Shown here in pieces: positions 45,954 through 54,361 of a stretch of 64,000 bases of DNA (within the stretch, counting starts at the first letter, position 1; each line of letters starts with the position of its first letter). Origin of the DNA: Sphingomonas sp. BT-65. GTDB taxonomy: Bacteria > Pseudomonadota > Alphaproteobacteria > Sphingomonadales > Sphingomonadaceae. The DNA is taken from assembly GCF_026107375.2 (NCBI RefSeq), contig NZ_JAPCIA010000003.1, positions 62,001 through 126,000 of the forward strand, in the 5' to 3' direction. The notes beneath the pieces were generated by a model. It saw nothing but the letters and a program-made list of their open reading frames with translations, ran no database searches and was not told the origin of the DNA. Position numbers and translations under genes: made by a program.

Positions 45954-46922
45954 GTGACGATTTTGCGACAGCCGACCCGGGCCGGGGTACGCGACGCGGC
46001 GGCGAAGGTGGCGGCGATTCTCCCGCCGACCCCGCTGCTGGTGGCGGACATCCGCGGGATTCCCGTGATGTTCAAGGCCGAATGCCTGCAGCCGATCGGC
46101 GCGTTCAAGATCCGTGGCGCGTGGCACCGGCTCACCGCGATTGCGCCCGAGCACAAGGACAAGGGCGTGGTCGCCTTCTCCTCGGGCAATCACGCGCAGG
46201 GCGTGGCCTGGGCGGCGCGGCGGCTCGGCATGCCCGCGGTGATCGTGATGCCCGCCGATGCGCCGGCGGCGAAGCGCGAGGCGACGCTGGCGCTGGGCGC
46301 CGAGGTCGTCGCCTATGACCGGATGAAGGAGGATCGCATCAAGATCGCCGCGCATCTCGCCCATGCCCGCGGCGCGACTCTGGTGCCGCCGTTCGATGAT
46401 CCGTGGATCATCGAGGGGCAGGGGAGCATCGGCATCGAGGTGCTGACCCAGGCGGCGGAGATGCGGCTGCCCGATCCCGGCCAGGTGGTGGTGCCGTGCG
46501 GCGGCGGCGGGCTCGCCGCGGGCGTGACGCTGGCGCTGCCCGAGGCGCAGACCATCATCGTCGAGCCCGAGGGCTGGGACGATATGTGCCGCAGCCTCGC
46601 CAATGGCTGGATCGAATCGGTCGGCGATTCGCCGCCGCCGACCGCGTGTGACGCGCTGCAGACCTTCCAGCCCGCGCAACTCACCTTCGACGTGCTGTCG
46701 CGGCGCGATGCGAGCGGGGTGACGGTGAGCGAGGCCGAGGTACGCGATGCGCAGCGCTGGGCGGCGCGGCGGCTGCGGCTGGTGGTCGAGCCGGGCGGAT
46801 CGGTAGCGCTCGCCGCGTTGCTGGCCGGGAAGGTCGATCCGACACCGGACACGCTCGTGGTGCTGTCGGGCGGGAACGCCGATCCGAAGGCGTACGCGAA
46901 GGTGCTGGCGGGGACGGACTGA
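45954..46922 (+). CDS. Threonine/serine dehydratase-like PLP enzyme
   Basis: A 322-residue fold-type II PLP enzyme. PLP Lys K52 in IGAFKIRGA, substrate loop SSGNHAQGVA, phosphate-binding CGGGGLAAG, and a C-terminal Ser in VVLSGGNAD. It lacks the regulatory ACT domain, so it is a short catabolic or serine-racemase-like type. Start GTG after GGGGTGA. It diverges from the decarboxylase gene. Confidence 0.88.
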   Translation: MTILRQPTRAGVRDAAAKVAAILPPTPLLVADIRGIPVMFKAECLQPIGAFKIRGAWHRLTAIAPEHKDKGVVAFSSGNHAQGVAWAARRLGMPAVIVMPADAPAAKREATLALGAEVVAYDRMKEDRIKIAAHLAHARGATLVPPFDDPWIIEGQGSIGIEVLTQAAEMRLPDPGQVVVPCGGGGLAAGVTLALPEAQTIIVEPEGWDDMCRSLANGWIESVGDSPPPTACDALQTFQPAQLTFDVLSRRDASGVTVSEAEVRDAQRWAARRLRLVVEPGGSVALAALLAGKVDPTPDTLVVLSGGNADPKAYAKVLAGTD

Positions 46923-47482
46923 GCGTTCGACCGGTTGTCGAAGTGACGGAAAACGCGGTGTTCGTGGGAGATGCGCCGGGACCGCGGCAGGTTCGCGCCT
47001 GCGACTCGGTGGGCAAGCGCCGAGCGCGCGGCAGCGGTGCGGGTGTCGGAATAGGGAGATACTGGCCGGTGTTCCACCGATCAGGATAGATCAGATGAAT
47101 TCCAACATTGGAAGAGGCAGGTGGGTTTTGCGGCTGGTTAGGTAACGAGGCGGTTGCAGAGCTTGGCAATTCAGTGGTCATCCGGGCTTTGTGCCGGGAT
47201 CCACCGGGAGGCGAGTTGGAAGCAAGAGGCTCCATCGCACCATTCGTGGCACCGTGGATCCCGGCACGAGGCCGGGATAACGGAGAAGAGAAGCGGCAGC
47301 TAGCGCCCAACAGCGGACATTCGCGATCACGCCTGGACTTCCTGAAACAGGTCGCATCCTCTAATTGAGGGAGAGCATTGTGCCGCGCCATTTGGATGAC
47401 CCCGCATGCTGAAAAATATTCTGCGCTCTGCTCTGACAAGACCGGGTGGTCGTGTGCGCTACAAAGATTAGGGGCGGTTCAG
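46923..47482. other. 560-bp intergenic region with a REP-like repeat
   Basis: No convincing gene. Apart from a REP-like inverted repeat (listed separately) and the lead-in to the lipoprotein gene, I see no clear RNA gene or promoter. Several short frames exist but lack ribosome sites and typical codon use. Confidence 0.5.
47178..47281. repeat. REP-like imperfect inverted repeat
   Basis: Perfect core arms GTGCCGGGATCCAC (47191-47204) / GTGGATCCCGGCAC (47254-47267), extended with mismatches to about 31 bp on each side (ATCCGGGC... / ...GCCGGGATAA). The CCGGGATCCA unit resembles REP elements scattered in sphingomonad genomes. Confidence 0.65.
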
Positions 47483-49036
47483 TTGCGGACATCCATATTT
47501 GCTCTCGCCACGCTCCTCAGCCTCGCGGCCTGCGACAGCCCCGGAAGCGGTGGCGGCGGTGGCACGCCCACCCCGACACCGACCCCCACACCCAATTCAG
47601 CGCCCATTTTCACTTCCGCGACGACCGCCAGCATTCTCGAGAACAACACCGGTACCTACGCGGCCGTCGCAACCGACCCGAATGGCGATCCGATCACCTA
47701 TACGATTTCCGGCGGCAACGATGCGGCGCGCTTCAGCATCACGCCGGGGGGCGGTGTCAACTTCGTCGCCGCGCCTAATTACGACCTGCCAGGCGATTCC
47801 AATCGCGACAATATCTACGAAGTGCAGGTCCGCGCCAGCGACGGCACGCTCGCGAGTACGCTGGACGTGCGGATCGCCGTCGCCAACAGCACCGAGGGTA
47901 TCGTCGTCGTCAACAATAACTGGGCATTTTTCCACCGAAAGCCACTTCTGCTTGTCTCGCATCCCGCTGCCAACAACGCATTTTTTATCGGCGGAAAGGA
48001 CGGCACGGTCTGGCAGCACCGCACTAATAGCGATGAAGGTGGCGGCAGCTTCCTGCCTGCCGGCGGGTCTGGTGACGGCGAGGAGGAGATGGGTCAGCTG
48101 GGGTTCGTCCCGCTTTTCAACTATGCAACGTCGGGCTTCGCGCTCCAGCACAGAACGCTGCCGGACCATTCGTCCGAGATCGTCGAGGTCAACCGGGATG
48201 GCCGTGCGCCTCGCCGGCTGATGCTGATCCCGCGCCAGTTGCAAAGCCCGATCAATTACGCCGGCTGGATGGCGTTCGGACCTGACGGATATCTCTATGT
48301 CGGGACGGGCGACGGCGGCGGCACCGGCGATCCCTTCGACAACGCCCAGAATCCGAACAGTCTGCTGGGCAAGATCCTGCGTATCCAGGTCGATAGGTCG
48401 AGCGGGACCACGGTCTTCGCGCCCGCGCCCGGCAATCCGTTCATCGGCGGGGGCGGCAATCCCTATGTCTTCGCCATGGGGCTCCGCAACCCACGCCGCG
48501 CCAGCTTCGATGGCAACCGGCTGATTATCGCCGAAGTCAGCGAAAGCGTAGCTGATGAGATCAATGTCATGCCGATCGACCAGCCGGGCATGAATTTCGG
48601 CTGGCCCTTTCTGCAAGGGACCACCCCTTACAAGGGCGTCGCTCCCACCGGCCTGACGGCACCCGTCCTGCTGTATCCCCACACCGCCGGCCGCCGCGCC
48701 AATTCGATCCTAGGTTCAATCTTGGGCGGCGTCGTCTATCGCGGGCCCATCGCCTCGTTGAACGGGCATTACGTGTTCGCCGACTATCTGCTCGGAAACG
48801 TCTACAGCATTCCGGCAAGCCAATTGGTGCTGGGTCAGACTTTGCCGTTCACCAGCGTGGAGAACCGCACGTTGGACTTTGCAATTCCACAGCAAAGCAC
48901 GGAAGCTCCCTATTTCCTCGAGGAGATTTCCAGCTTCGGGCTGACACTCAGCGGCGATCTCTACCTGCTGGATTTCAAGGCACGCGCCGGCGATGGGCCC
49001 TTCGGGGAAATCCACCGGGTAGCCGCCGCGCCTTGA
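47483..49036 (+). CDS. PQQ sugar-dehydrogenase-like lipoprotein with cadherin-like domain
   Basis: A 517-residue protein. A TTG at 47483 gives a clean lipoprotein signal RTSIFALATLLSLAAC. A Gly/Thr-Pro linker (TPTPTPTPTP) follows, then a cadherin-like domain (ATDPNGDPITYTISGGND), then a six-bladed propeller of the glucose/sorbosone dehydrogenase type (GWMAFGPDGYLYVGTGDGG, GLRNPRRASFD, NFGWPF). PQQ-dependent sugar oxidation is plausible but not shown: catalytic His and PQQ residues were not all verified. A longer reading from TTG 47378 would put the lipobox inside the protein and is less likely. Confidence 0.75.
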   Translation: MRTSIFALATLLSLAACDSPGSGGGGGTPTPTPTPTPNSAPIFTSATTASILENNTGTYAAVATDPNGDPITYTISGGNDAARFSITPGGGVNFVAAPNYDLPGDSNRDNIYEVQVRASDGTLASTLDVRIAVANSTEGIVVVNNNWAFFHRKPLLLVSHPAANNAFFIGGKDGTVWQHRTNSDEGGGSFLPAGGSGDGEEEMGQLGFVPLFNYATSGFALQHRTLPDHSSEIVEVNRDGRAPRRLMLIPRQLQSPINYAGWMAFGPDGYLYVGTGDGGGTGDPFDNAQNPNSLLGKILRIQVDRSSGTTVFAPAPGNPFIGGGGNPYVFAMGLRNPRRASFDGNRLIIAEVSESVADEINVMPIDQPGMNFGWPFLQGTTPYKGVAPTGLTAPVLLYPHTAGRRANSILGSILGGVVYRGPIASLNGHYVFADYLLGNVYSIPASQLVLGQTLPFTSVENRTLDFAIPQQSTEAPYFLEEISSFGLTLSGDLYLLDFKARAGDGPFGEIHRVAAAP

Positions 49037-49072
49037 CGGCAAGGCCCAGAGAAAATCTTCTGGTCCAGACGC

Positions 49073-49108
49073 AAAAGCCCGCACGGCGAAGGAACACGGG
49101 CTTTTTTT
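49073..49108 (+). terminator. Rho-independent terminator after the lipoprotein gene
   Basis: AAAAGCCCG (49073-49081) / CGGGCTTTT with a run of seven T (49102-49108), 37 bp past the stop codon. Confidence 0.88.
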
Positions 49109-49243
49109 GCAAGCAAGTCACACGCGCGGGCGGGGCGCGCTACCCGTTCCCTCTCATGATCTGAATGACGTCCGGTGCACACTTGCGGACGTTTAACGTC
49201 CGCTTCCCACCCAATAGCGGAAATCGACGACGGCATGCCGTCC

Positions 49244-50053
49244 TCACCCCACGAACGCGCGCTCGATCACATAGTGGCCCGGCTTGGCGTTCGAGCCCTC
49301 CTCGAACCCGAGGCCATCGAGCATCGCGGAGAGGTCCTTGATCATCTCCATGCTGCCGCACAGCATGATGCGGTCGGTCTCCGGGTCGAGATGTTTGGGG
49401 CCGCCCATCTGCGGGCCGAACAGCGCGCCATTCTCGATCAGCGTGCCGATGCGCTGGTTGGTCGGGAAGGGCTCGCGCGTCACGGTGGGGAGATAGCCGA
49501 ACTGGAGCAGCGCCTGGTCCTGCACCAGCGGGTCGCCGGCGAGTTGCGCCTCGAGCTCGGTGCGGAAAGCGAGGTCGCTGACGCGGCGCACCGAATGGAC
49601 CAGCAGCACCTGGCCGAACAGGTCGTACACGTCGGGATCGCGCGCGAGGCTCAGGAACGGTGCGAGGCCGGTGCCGGTCGACAGGAAGAACAGCCGCTTG
49701 CCGGGCAGCAGCGCGTCGGTGACGAGCGTGCCGGTGGGCTTGCGGCCGAGGAAGACCTGGTCGCCGGGCTGGACGAGCTGGAGCCGCGAGGTCAGCGGGC
49801 CGTCGGGCACCTTGATCGACAGGAATTCGAGTTCCTCGGCATAGGCAGGGCTCGAGATCGAATAGGCGCGCAGCAGCGGGCGGCCCTCACCCGGCAGGCC
49901 GAGCATGACGAACTCGCCCGAACGGAAGCGGAAGCTCTGCGGGCGCGTGATGGTGAAGCTGAACAGATGCTCGTTCCAGTGACGCACGCTGGTCACGGTC
50001 TCGACCGTCAGCGCCGCCGAGGGGGCGAGGGGGATGTGGTTGCGGTCACTCAT
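49244..50053 (-). CDS. fpr: Ferredoxin-NADP reductase
   Basis: A 269-residue FAD enzyme moving electrons between NADPH and ferredoxin/flavodoxin. FAD block RAYSISSPAYAEELEF, pyrophosphate and NADP block FLSTGTGLAPFLSLA, and MLCGSMEMIKDLSAML. It ends HYVIERAFVG, the typical bacterial FPR tail. The ATG at 50053 begins the protein core. It is 4 bp downstream of a 143-residue unknown gene in the same operon, behind a Fur-box-like palindrome. Confidence 0.92.
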   Translation of the reverse strand: MSDRNHIPLAPSAALTVETVTSVRHWNEHLFSFTITRPQSFRFRSGEFVMLGLPGEGRPLLRAYSISSPAYAEELEFLSIKVPDGPLTSRLQLVQPGDQVFLGRKPTGTLVTDALLPGKRLFFLSTGTGLAPFLSLARDPDVYDLFGQVLLVHSVRRVSDLAFRTELEAQLAGDPLVQDQALLQFGYLPTVTREPFPTNQRIGTLIENGALFGPQMGGPKHLDPETDRIMLCGSMEMIKDLSAMLDGLGFEEGSNAKPGHYVIERAFVG

Positions 50054-50057
50054 CACT

Positions 50058-50489
50058 TCAGGTTCCAGTTTGCGCCGACGGGCTGAGGCCGATTGCCTCC
50101 AGCGCCGCCGCCGCGGTTTCGATCGCGAGGTGGAGCGCGGGCGCACTCTCCGGGGGCACGATCATCCCCAGCATCTCCCGCATCTCGCCTTGGGGCCGGC
50201 GCGGCGCCTGCTCGAACAGGTCGAGCAGCAGCGCCTCGTCGTCGCTGACGCGGCTATGGCCCGGGGCGCGGAAATAGAGCGGTTCGCGCGCTTCGCAATG
50301 AAGAATTGCCATGGCCATCGAAAAGGGCTGCAATGCCTCCGCCGCGCTCCAGCGCGTGAACCCCTCGATCAATGCGTTGCACGGGCAGATGCGATGGCCG
50401 ACCGCCTGCACCCAACCGCGCAGCGCCCAGACGAGGAACCGTCCGCCGAGATCGAGCGACGAGACGCTGCGGTCGAGATAATGATACAC
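50058..50489 (-). CDS. Conserved-looking protein of unknown function upstream of fpr
   Basis: A 143-residue protein beginning MYHYLDRSVSSLDLGGRFLV, with a GHRICPCNALIEGF segment (two Cys) and a Pro-rich middle. No family is recognised. Start GTG at 50489 after GGGAG. Co-transcribed with fpr, so a redox or iron-related role is possible. Confidence 0.7.
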   Translation of the reverse strand: MYHYLDRSVSSLDLGGRFLVWALRGWVQAVGHRICPCNALIEGFTRWSAAEALQPFSMAMAILHCEAREPLYFRAPGHSRVSDDEALLLDLFEQAPRRPQGEMREMLGMIVPPESAPALHLAIETAAAALEAIGLSPSAQTGT

Positions 50490-50524
50490 GGGCGCTCCCT
50501 TCCGCGCCTTCCTAACGATCGGCT

Positions 50525-50543
50525 ATTGCGAGTCAATCGCAAT
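50525..50543. promoter_or_regulatory. Fur-box-like palindrome
   Basis: ATTGCGA (50525-50531), GTCAA, TCGCAAT (50537-50543): perfect 7-bp arms, 19 bp in all, 36 bp upstream of the minus operon ending in fpr. Size and TGCGA-N5-TCGCA pattern recall alphaproteobacterial Fur-type boxes. Confidence 0.5.
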
Positions 50544-50578
50544 TATATCTTGGCTCGACGCGAAGGCCCGCTTTGGGC

Positions 50579-50764
50579 ATGGGTTTGGCCATGCAGGAAC
50601 TTCCCACCGCCGGCGCCACCGTCCTCGCGCTGCTCATGCTCGCCGCCTTCGCGTTGGCGTGGGGCGGTGTGTGGTTCATCCGTAAGGGTGAGCGGCAAAA
50701 GGGTGTGCTGATGATCGTCTGCGCGCTGGTGGCGCTGGGGAATGTGCTGATCTGGACGATTTAG
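50579..50764 (+). CDS. Small membrane protein, unknown
   Basis: About 61 residues with two hydrophobic helices (TVLALLMLAAFALAWGGVWF and KGVLMIVCALVALGNVLIW) separated by a basic turn (IRKGERQKG). The start may instead be the ATG at 50591. It shares the upstream palindrome with the divergent fpr operon. No family is recognised. Confidence 0.6.
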   Translation: MGLAMQELPTAGATVLALLMLAAFALAWGGVWFIRKGERQKGVLMIVCALVALGNVLIWTI

Positions 50765-50788
50765 GGCGGCGCCGATCGTGACGGGACC

Positions 50789-51244
50789 TTAGTCCTTGCA
50801 GACGCTCACCAGCCCCATCGTCATTGGCGCCCCGCCGAAATTCGGAAAGACCTGGTTCTCCACTTCGATCCGCTTGCACGGCTTGCCCTGCTTGTTGAGG
50901 AGGCGTTTGGGTGCGGCACGGCGGGTCGCCTGGGCGGTCTGCCGGTTCTGGGGGCTTGGTCCCGGGCAGACGCCCTCGGCGACGAGCTGCCGATATGCGC
51001 GGTCCGACTCGACTCTTGCCCAGGCCTGCGCCGCTGCCTTGCCGCTGGTCCGCAGCCGCTGGCGATATCCGTTCATCAGCCGCTGCTGCTCGGCCTGCGA
51101 AAGGCTGTCCGGGGAGCAGGGGCGGGAGGTTTTCTGAGCCACCGGCTGCGCGGCACCGCCCATGCCCGGCGCCCCAGCCTGCGCCTCCAGCGCCAGACTC
51201 GCCAAGCCGGCGAACAGGATCATCTTCGATGTGGCGTACGCCAT
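50789..51244 (-). CDS. Secreted small protein, unknown
   Basis: A 151-residue protein with signal peptide (MILFAGLASLALEAQAG). The mature part has SRPCSPDSLS, VAEGVCPGPS, GKPCKRIEV and VSVCKD (four Cys, two likely disulfides). The end resembles small periplasmic proteins of unknown role. The ATG at 51244 follows GGGAG. Confidence 0.7.
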   Translation of the reverse strand: MAYATSKMILFAGLASLALEAQAGAPGMGGAAQPVAQKTSRPCSPDSLSQAEQQRLMNGYRQRLRTSGKAAAQAWARVESDRAYRQLVAEGVCPGPSPQNRQTAQATRRAAPKRLLNKQGKPCKRIEVENQVFPNFGGAPMTMGLVSVCKD

Positions 51245-51349
51245 GCGCGCGCTCCCTGGAGCATGAGCTGCCGGAATGATGCGACAGGGGCATTGCGGAA
51301 GCCAACGCCTGCCACACGCGTCACCGTGCAAGTCGCCCGGTTCGACCGA

Positions 51350-51817
51350 TCAATCCAGATCCGGCGCCTGCCGGTTGCTCGCGGCGATGGCCGCGGCCCA
51401 GTCCGCATCCTGCGCCTCGGTTGCGCCGATATCCTCCAGCGCGGGCAAGTCGCCGAACCACGGCATCCGCGCCTCGGTGCCCATCTGCGTCTTGGGCGGG
51501 AAGGCGGCGGGATCGTCGAGCGAGCCGATGGTGAGGTTGGTGCGGCTGCCCTTGAGGTTGCGATAATAGAGCGGGGTCCCGCACGCTGCGCAGAAGCCGC
51601 GATCGACATGTTCGGAGCTGCGGAATGCGGCGGGCGTGCCGCGGGTCCATTCAAGCGCATCGTTGGGTGCGGCGACTAGCGCGGCGAAGAGGTTGCCCAC
51701 CGCCTTCTGGCACATCCGGCAATGGCAGAGATGCGCATTGTCGAGCATCGCGCTCGCCCGGTAGCGGACCGCGCCGCACTGGCAGCCGCCCGTTACCGTG
51801 ACGTCGATGCGCTTCAT
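51350..51817 (-). CDS. GFA-type (formaldehyde-activating enzyme-like) zinc protein
   Basis: A 155-residue GFA/CENP-V fold protein. Zinc Cys in GGCQCGAVRYRA, CHCRMCQKAVG and FCAACGTPLYYR. Members bind zinc; the formaldehyde-glutathione activity is proven only for a few. It starts at 51817 after GAGGGAAG. The 51.9-kb pseudogene lies on the opposite strand upstream. Confidence 0.88.
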   Translation of the reverse strand: MKRIDVTVTGGCQCGAVRYRASAMLDNAHLCHCRMCQKAVGNLFAALVAAPNDALEWTRGTPAAFRSSEHVDRGFCAACGTPLYYRNLKGSRTNLTIGSLDDPAAFPPKTQMGTEARMPWFGDLPALEDIGATEAQDADWAAAIAASNRQAPDLD

Positions 51818-51903
51818 GGGTCTTCCCTCGCGACAAATTGATACACTGTTTTGATGGCCGCACGGCGCGGCGCGGGGTAGCTTTTTTCGACCAACCGACA
51901 GGT

Positions 51904-52143
51904 GCGAGCTGTGCGTATCCGATCGATCCTGCCGCCGCTGATCTCGCCGCACGGCTGATCCGCGACGCCCGCGTGCTGGGCGTCGATCCCTCGCGGATCG
52001 TGCTCGCCGAGCATAGCGCGGGGGCGCATCTCGCCGCGCTGATCGGCACCGATCCATATATCTCGCGCGTGCAGGGGTCGGCATGGCGCAGCTGAAAGGC
52101 GTCATCCTGCTCGACAGCGCAGCCTATGAGGTGCCCGCGCAAT
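51904..52143 (+). pseudogene. Remnant of an alpha/beta hydrolase gene
   Basis: Two pieces in different frames: RLIRDARVLGVDPSRIVLAE then HSAGAHLAALIGTDPYI (frame of 51904), then LKGVILLDSAAYEVPAQ (frame of 52083). Together they read like the middle of an esterase or kynurenine-formamidase-like hydrolase, with the nucleophile elbow G-H-S-A-G changed to E-H-S-A-G. The start, the oxyanion-hole part and the C-terminal half are missing, and a frame change joins the parts. This is a decayed fragment. Confidence 0.7.
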
Positions 52144-52169
52144 CGGGGGAAGGGCCGGGGATCAACGGG

Positions 52170-52442
52170 TCAGTCGGCCCAATGCCAGGCGGTGTTTCGT
52201 ACCGCGTCGGCAATGTGCCGGTCCTCGATCTGATCGAACTCGAACAATTCGTTGGCCGCATCACGGAGTTGCGTGATCTGGTCCGGCCCGATCCGCCGGA
52301 GCCGTTCGAGGGTCGGATCCTCGTCGAATACCGAATCATAGACTTCCAGCGCATCCTGGCCGGTTGCGGGAACGATCTCCGCGATCGCCTGGCAGAATTC
52401 CCGGCCCCAGGTGACGATGATGTCGGTCGCTTCATGGCTCAT
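52170..52442 (-). CDS. Small protein of unknown function
   Basis: A 90-residue acidic protein (SHEATDIIVTWGREFCQAI...). Coding codon bias is good throughout. No signal peptide or known motif. It lies 77 bp past the alpha/beta hydrolase stop with a terminator between. The start ATG at 52442 has a weak ribosome site, so the call is moderate. Confidence 0.6.
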   Translation of the reverse strand: MSHEATDIIVTWGREFCQAIAEIVPATGQDALEVYDSVFDEDPTLERLRRIGPDQITQLRDAANELFEFDQIEDRHIADAVRNTAWHWAD

Positions 52443-52463
52443 GGATCAAACCCCGGAAAGCAA

Positions 52464-52490
52464 AAGGCCGGAGCAATCGGCTCCGGCCTT
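52464..52490 (-). terminator. Terminator after the alpha/beta hydrolase gene
   Basis: Perfect 11-bp stem AAGGCCGGAGC (52464-52474) / GCTCCGGCCTT (52480-52490), followed on the minus strand by TTGCTTTCC; 30 bp past the hydrolase stop codon. Confidence 0.75.
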
Positions 52491-52519
52491 CAAACATTTG
52501 GTCCTAGCGCGGAACGCCC

Positions 52520-53176
52520 TCACCGAATCGGCGAGTTGGGGTCGAGCCGCATGTCCAGATACTTGTCCACGCTGCCCATCAGCTGATCCATCTCGTGCTC
52601 GAAGAAATGGTTCGCGCCCGGGATGGTGTCGTGATGGATGGTGATGTGCTTCTGGGTGCGCAGCTTGTCGACCAGCTTCTGGACCGCGCTCGGCGTCACC
52701 ACCTCGTCCGCCTCGCCCTGAATGATGATGCCCGAGGAGGGGCAGGGGGCGAGGAAGGTGAAGTCGTACATGTTCGCTGGCGGTGCGACCGAGATGAAAC
52801 CGCGGATCTCCGGGCGGCGCATCAGCAGCTGCATGCCGATCCATGCGCCGAAGCTGACGCCCGCGATCCAGGTGGTCGAGGCCTCGGGATGGAAGCTCTG
52901 TACCCAGTCGAGCGCGCTCGCGGCGTCGGACAGCTCGCCGATGCCGTTGTCGAACGTGCCCTGGCTCTTGCCGACGCCACGGAAGTTGAAGCGCAGCGTC
53001 GCGAAGCCGCGGCGCTGAAAGGTCTTGTAGAGCTCCTGCACCATGCGGTTGTTCATCGTCCCGCCCGCATTGGGATGCGGGTGGAGGATCATCGCGACGG
53101 GCGCGCGCGGGCGCGGTGCGGGGGAGAAACGGCCTTCGAGACGGCCTTCGGGACCGGGGATGATGACTTCGGGCAA
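52520..53176 (-). CDS. Alpha/beta hydrolase (COG2945-like)
   Basis: A 218-residue hydrolase of the small alpha/beta group. Nucleophile elbow GVSFGAWIG, His in IPGANHFFEHE, and HPHPNAGGTMNNRMV near the oxyanion hole. Substrate unknown. In many alphaproteobacteria a hydrolase of this kind neighbours cysteine desulfurase genes; here it diverges from them with a short gap. Confidence 0.88.
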   Translation of the reverse strand: MPEVIIPGPEGRLEGRFSPAPRPRAPVAMILHPHPNAGGTMNNRMVQELYKTFQRRGFATLRFNFRGVGKSQGTFDNGIGELSDAASALDWVQSFHPEASTTWIAGVSFGAWIGMQLLMRRPEIRGFISVAPPANMYDFTFLAPCPSSGIIIQGEADEVVTPSAVQKLVDKLRTQKHITIHHDTIPGANHFFEHEMDQLMGSVDKYLDMRLDPNSPIR

Positions 53177-53275
53177 GAGCTACCTGCTTAGAATGTGGGA
53201 CGCGCGGTGGCGCGGAAAGTGATGCTGGCTATATAGTCGGGAAGCCCCCGCACGCAATTTCAAACGAGTCCCGCC

Positions 53276-54361
53276 CTGACCGAGCGCATTTATCTGGACC
53301 ATGCCGCGACTTCGCAGATGCGCCCGGAGGCGCGAGAGGCGATGATCGAGGGCATGCTGCGCTGGGCCAATCCGTCCTCGCCGCATGCCGAGGGGCGCGC
53401 CGCGCGCGCCGCGCTGGAGGAGGCGCGCGAGCGGATCAAGGCGGCGCTGGGCTGGGAAGGACACGTCATCTTCACCAGCGGGGCGAGCGAGGCGCTGCGG
53501 ATCGCGCTGCGGCGCGCGAAGGGGGGACGGCGCTGGCACAGCTCGGTCGAGCATGACGCGGTGCTGCGCGCGGCGCCGGGTGCCGGGGTGCTGCCGGTCA
53601 ACCGCGAATGGGATGTCGATCCCGATGCGATCGAGGATGCGCTGGCCGCGGAAGACCGGCCGGTGATCGCGATCCAGTGGGTCAATCCCGAGACGGGCAA
53701 GGTCCAGCCGATCGAGCTTTATGCCCCGATGATCGAGGCGGGCGGAGGGGTGTTCGTGACCGATGCCTCGCAGCTCTGGGGGCTGAACCGCTTCCCGCGG
53801 CGGGGGCAGATGCTCGTGATCTCCGCGCACAAGCTCGGCGGGCCGATCGGCGTCGGCGCGCTGCTGGTCGGCGATCTCGGGCTGCTCGAGCCGTCGGGCG
53901 GTCAGGAGTTCGGCTATCGCGGTGGCACCGAGAACCTTCCGGCGGTGCTCGGCTTCGCCGCGGCGGTCGAGGCATGGGCGGCGAAGTGCGACGCGGCTGA
54001 TGCGGACCGGCACCAGGCGCTGATGGACATGTTCCGCACGCTCGAAACCTATGGCGCGCAGCGTCTAACCGGCTATGGCGAAACGGTGAGCGCGATCAGC
54101 GCGATCGCGATGCCGAATCTTAGCGCCGCGGCGCAGCTGGTGCGCTTCGACTTGAAGGGCTTCGCCGTGTCGGCGGGCAGCGCCTGTGCCTCCGGCACGC
54201 TCAAGCAGAGCCGGGTGCTCGAGGCATTCGGGGTAGAGCCCGAGGTGGCGGCGCGGACGATCCGGGTGAGCACCGGCTGGTCGACCACGGCTGAGGAGAT
54301 TAGGCGGTTCACCGATACGTGGATCGACATCGCTATGGGGGCAGCGGCGAAGGCAGGATGA
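53276..54361 (+). CDS. Cysteine desulfurase-like PLP enzyme (first copy), apparent CTG start
   Basis: A 361-residue fold-type I enzyme that mobilises sulfur from cysteine as a persulfide for Fe-S assembly. PLP Lys in SAHKLGGPIG, aromatic-stacking His in SSVEHDAV, and the persulfide Cys loop in SAGSACASGTLKQS. The conserved N-terminal IYLDHAATSQMRPEA begins upstream of the first ATG (53318), and no ATG, GTG or TTG lies between the stop at 53234-53236 and that ATG. A CTG at 53276 would start TERIYLDHAATS. It is coupled to the second copy by ATGA. Confidence 0.85.
   Translation: MTERIYLDHAATSQMRPEAREAMIEGMLRWANPSSPHAEGRAARAALEEARERIKAALGWEGHVIFTSGASEALRIALRRAKGGRRWHSSVEHDAVLRAAPGAGVLPVNREWDVDPDAIEDALAAEDRPVIAIQWVNPETGKVQPIELYAPMIEAGGGVFVTDASQLWGLNRFPRRGQMLVISAHKLGGPIGVGALLVGDLGLLEPSGGQEFGYRGGTENLPAVLGFAAAVEAWAAKCDAADADRHQALMDMFRTLETYGAQRLTGYGETVSAISAIAMPNLSAAAQLVRFDLKGFAVSAGSACASGTLKQSRVLEAFGVEPEVAARTIRVSTGWSTTAEEIRRFTDTWIDIAMGAAAKAG

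Noticed and set aside
46923..47380. Short frames in the intergenic region considered as small genes
   Set aside because: No ribosome sites, poor codon pattern and REP-type repeat content.
52143..52586. Plus-strand frame continuing after the hydrolase pseudogene
   Set aside because: Past the LLDSAAYEVPA piece it is antisense to the 90-residue minus-strand gene and lacks similarity to hydrolases.
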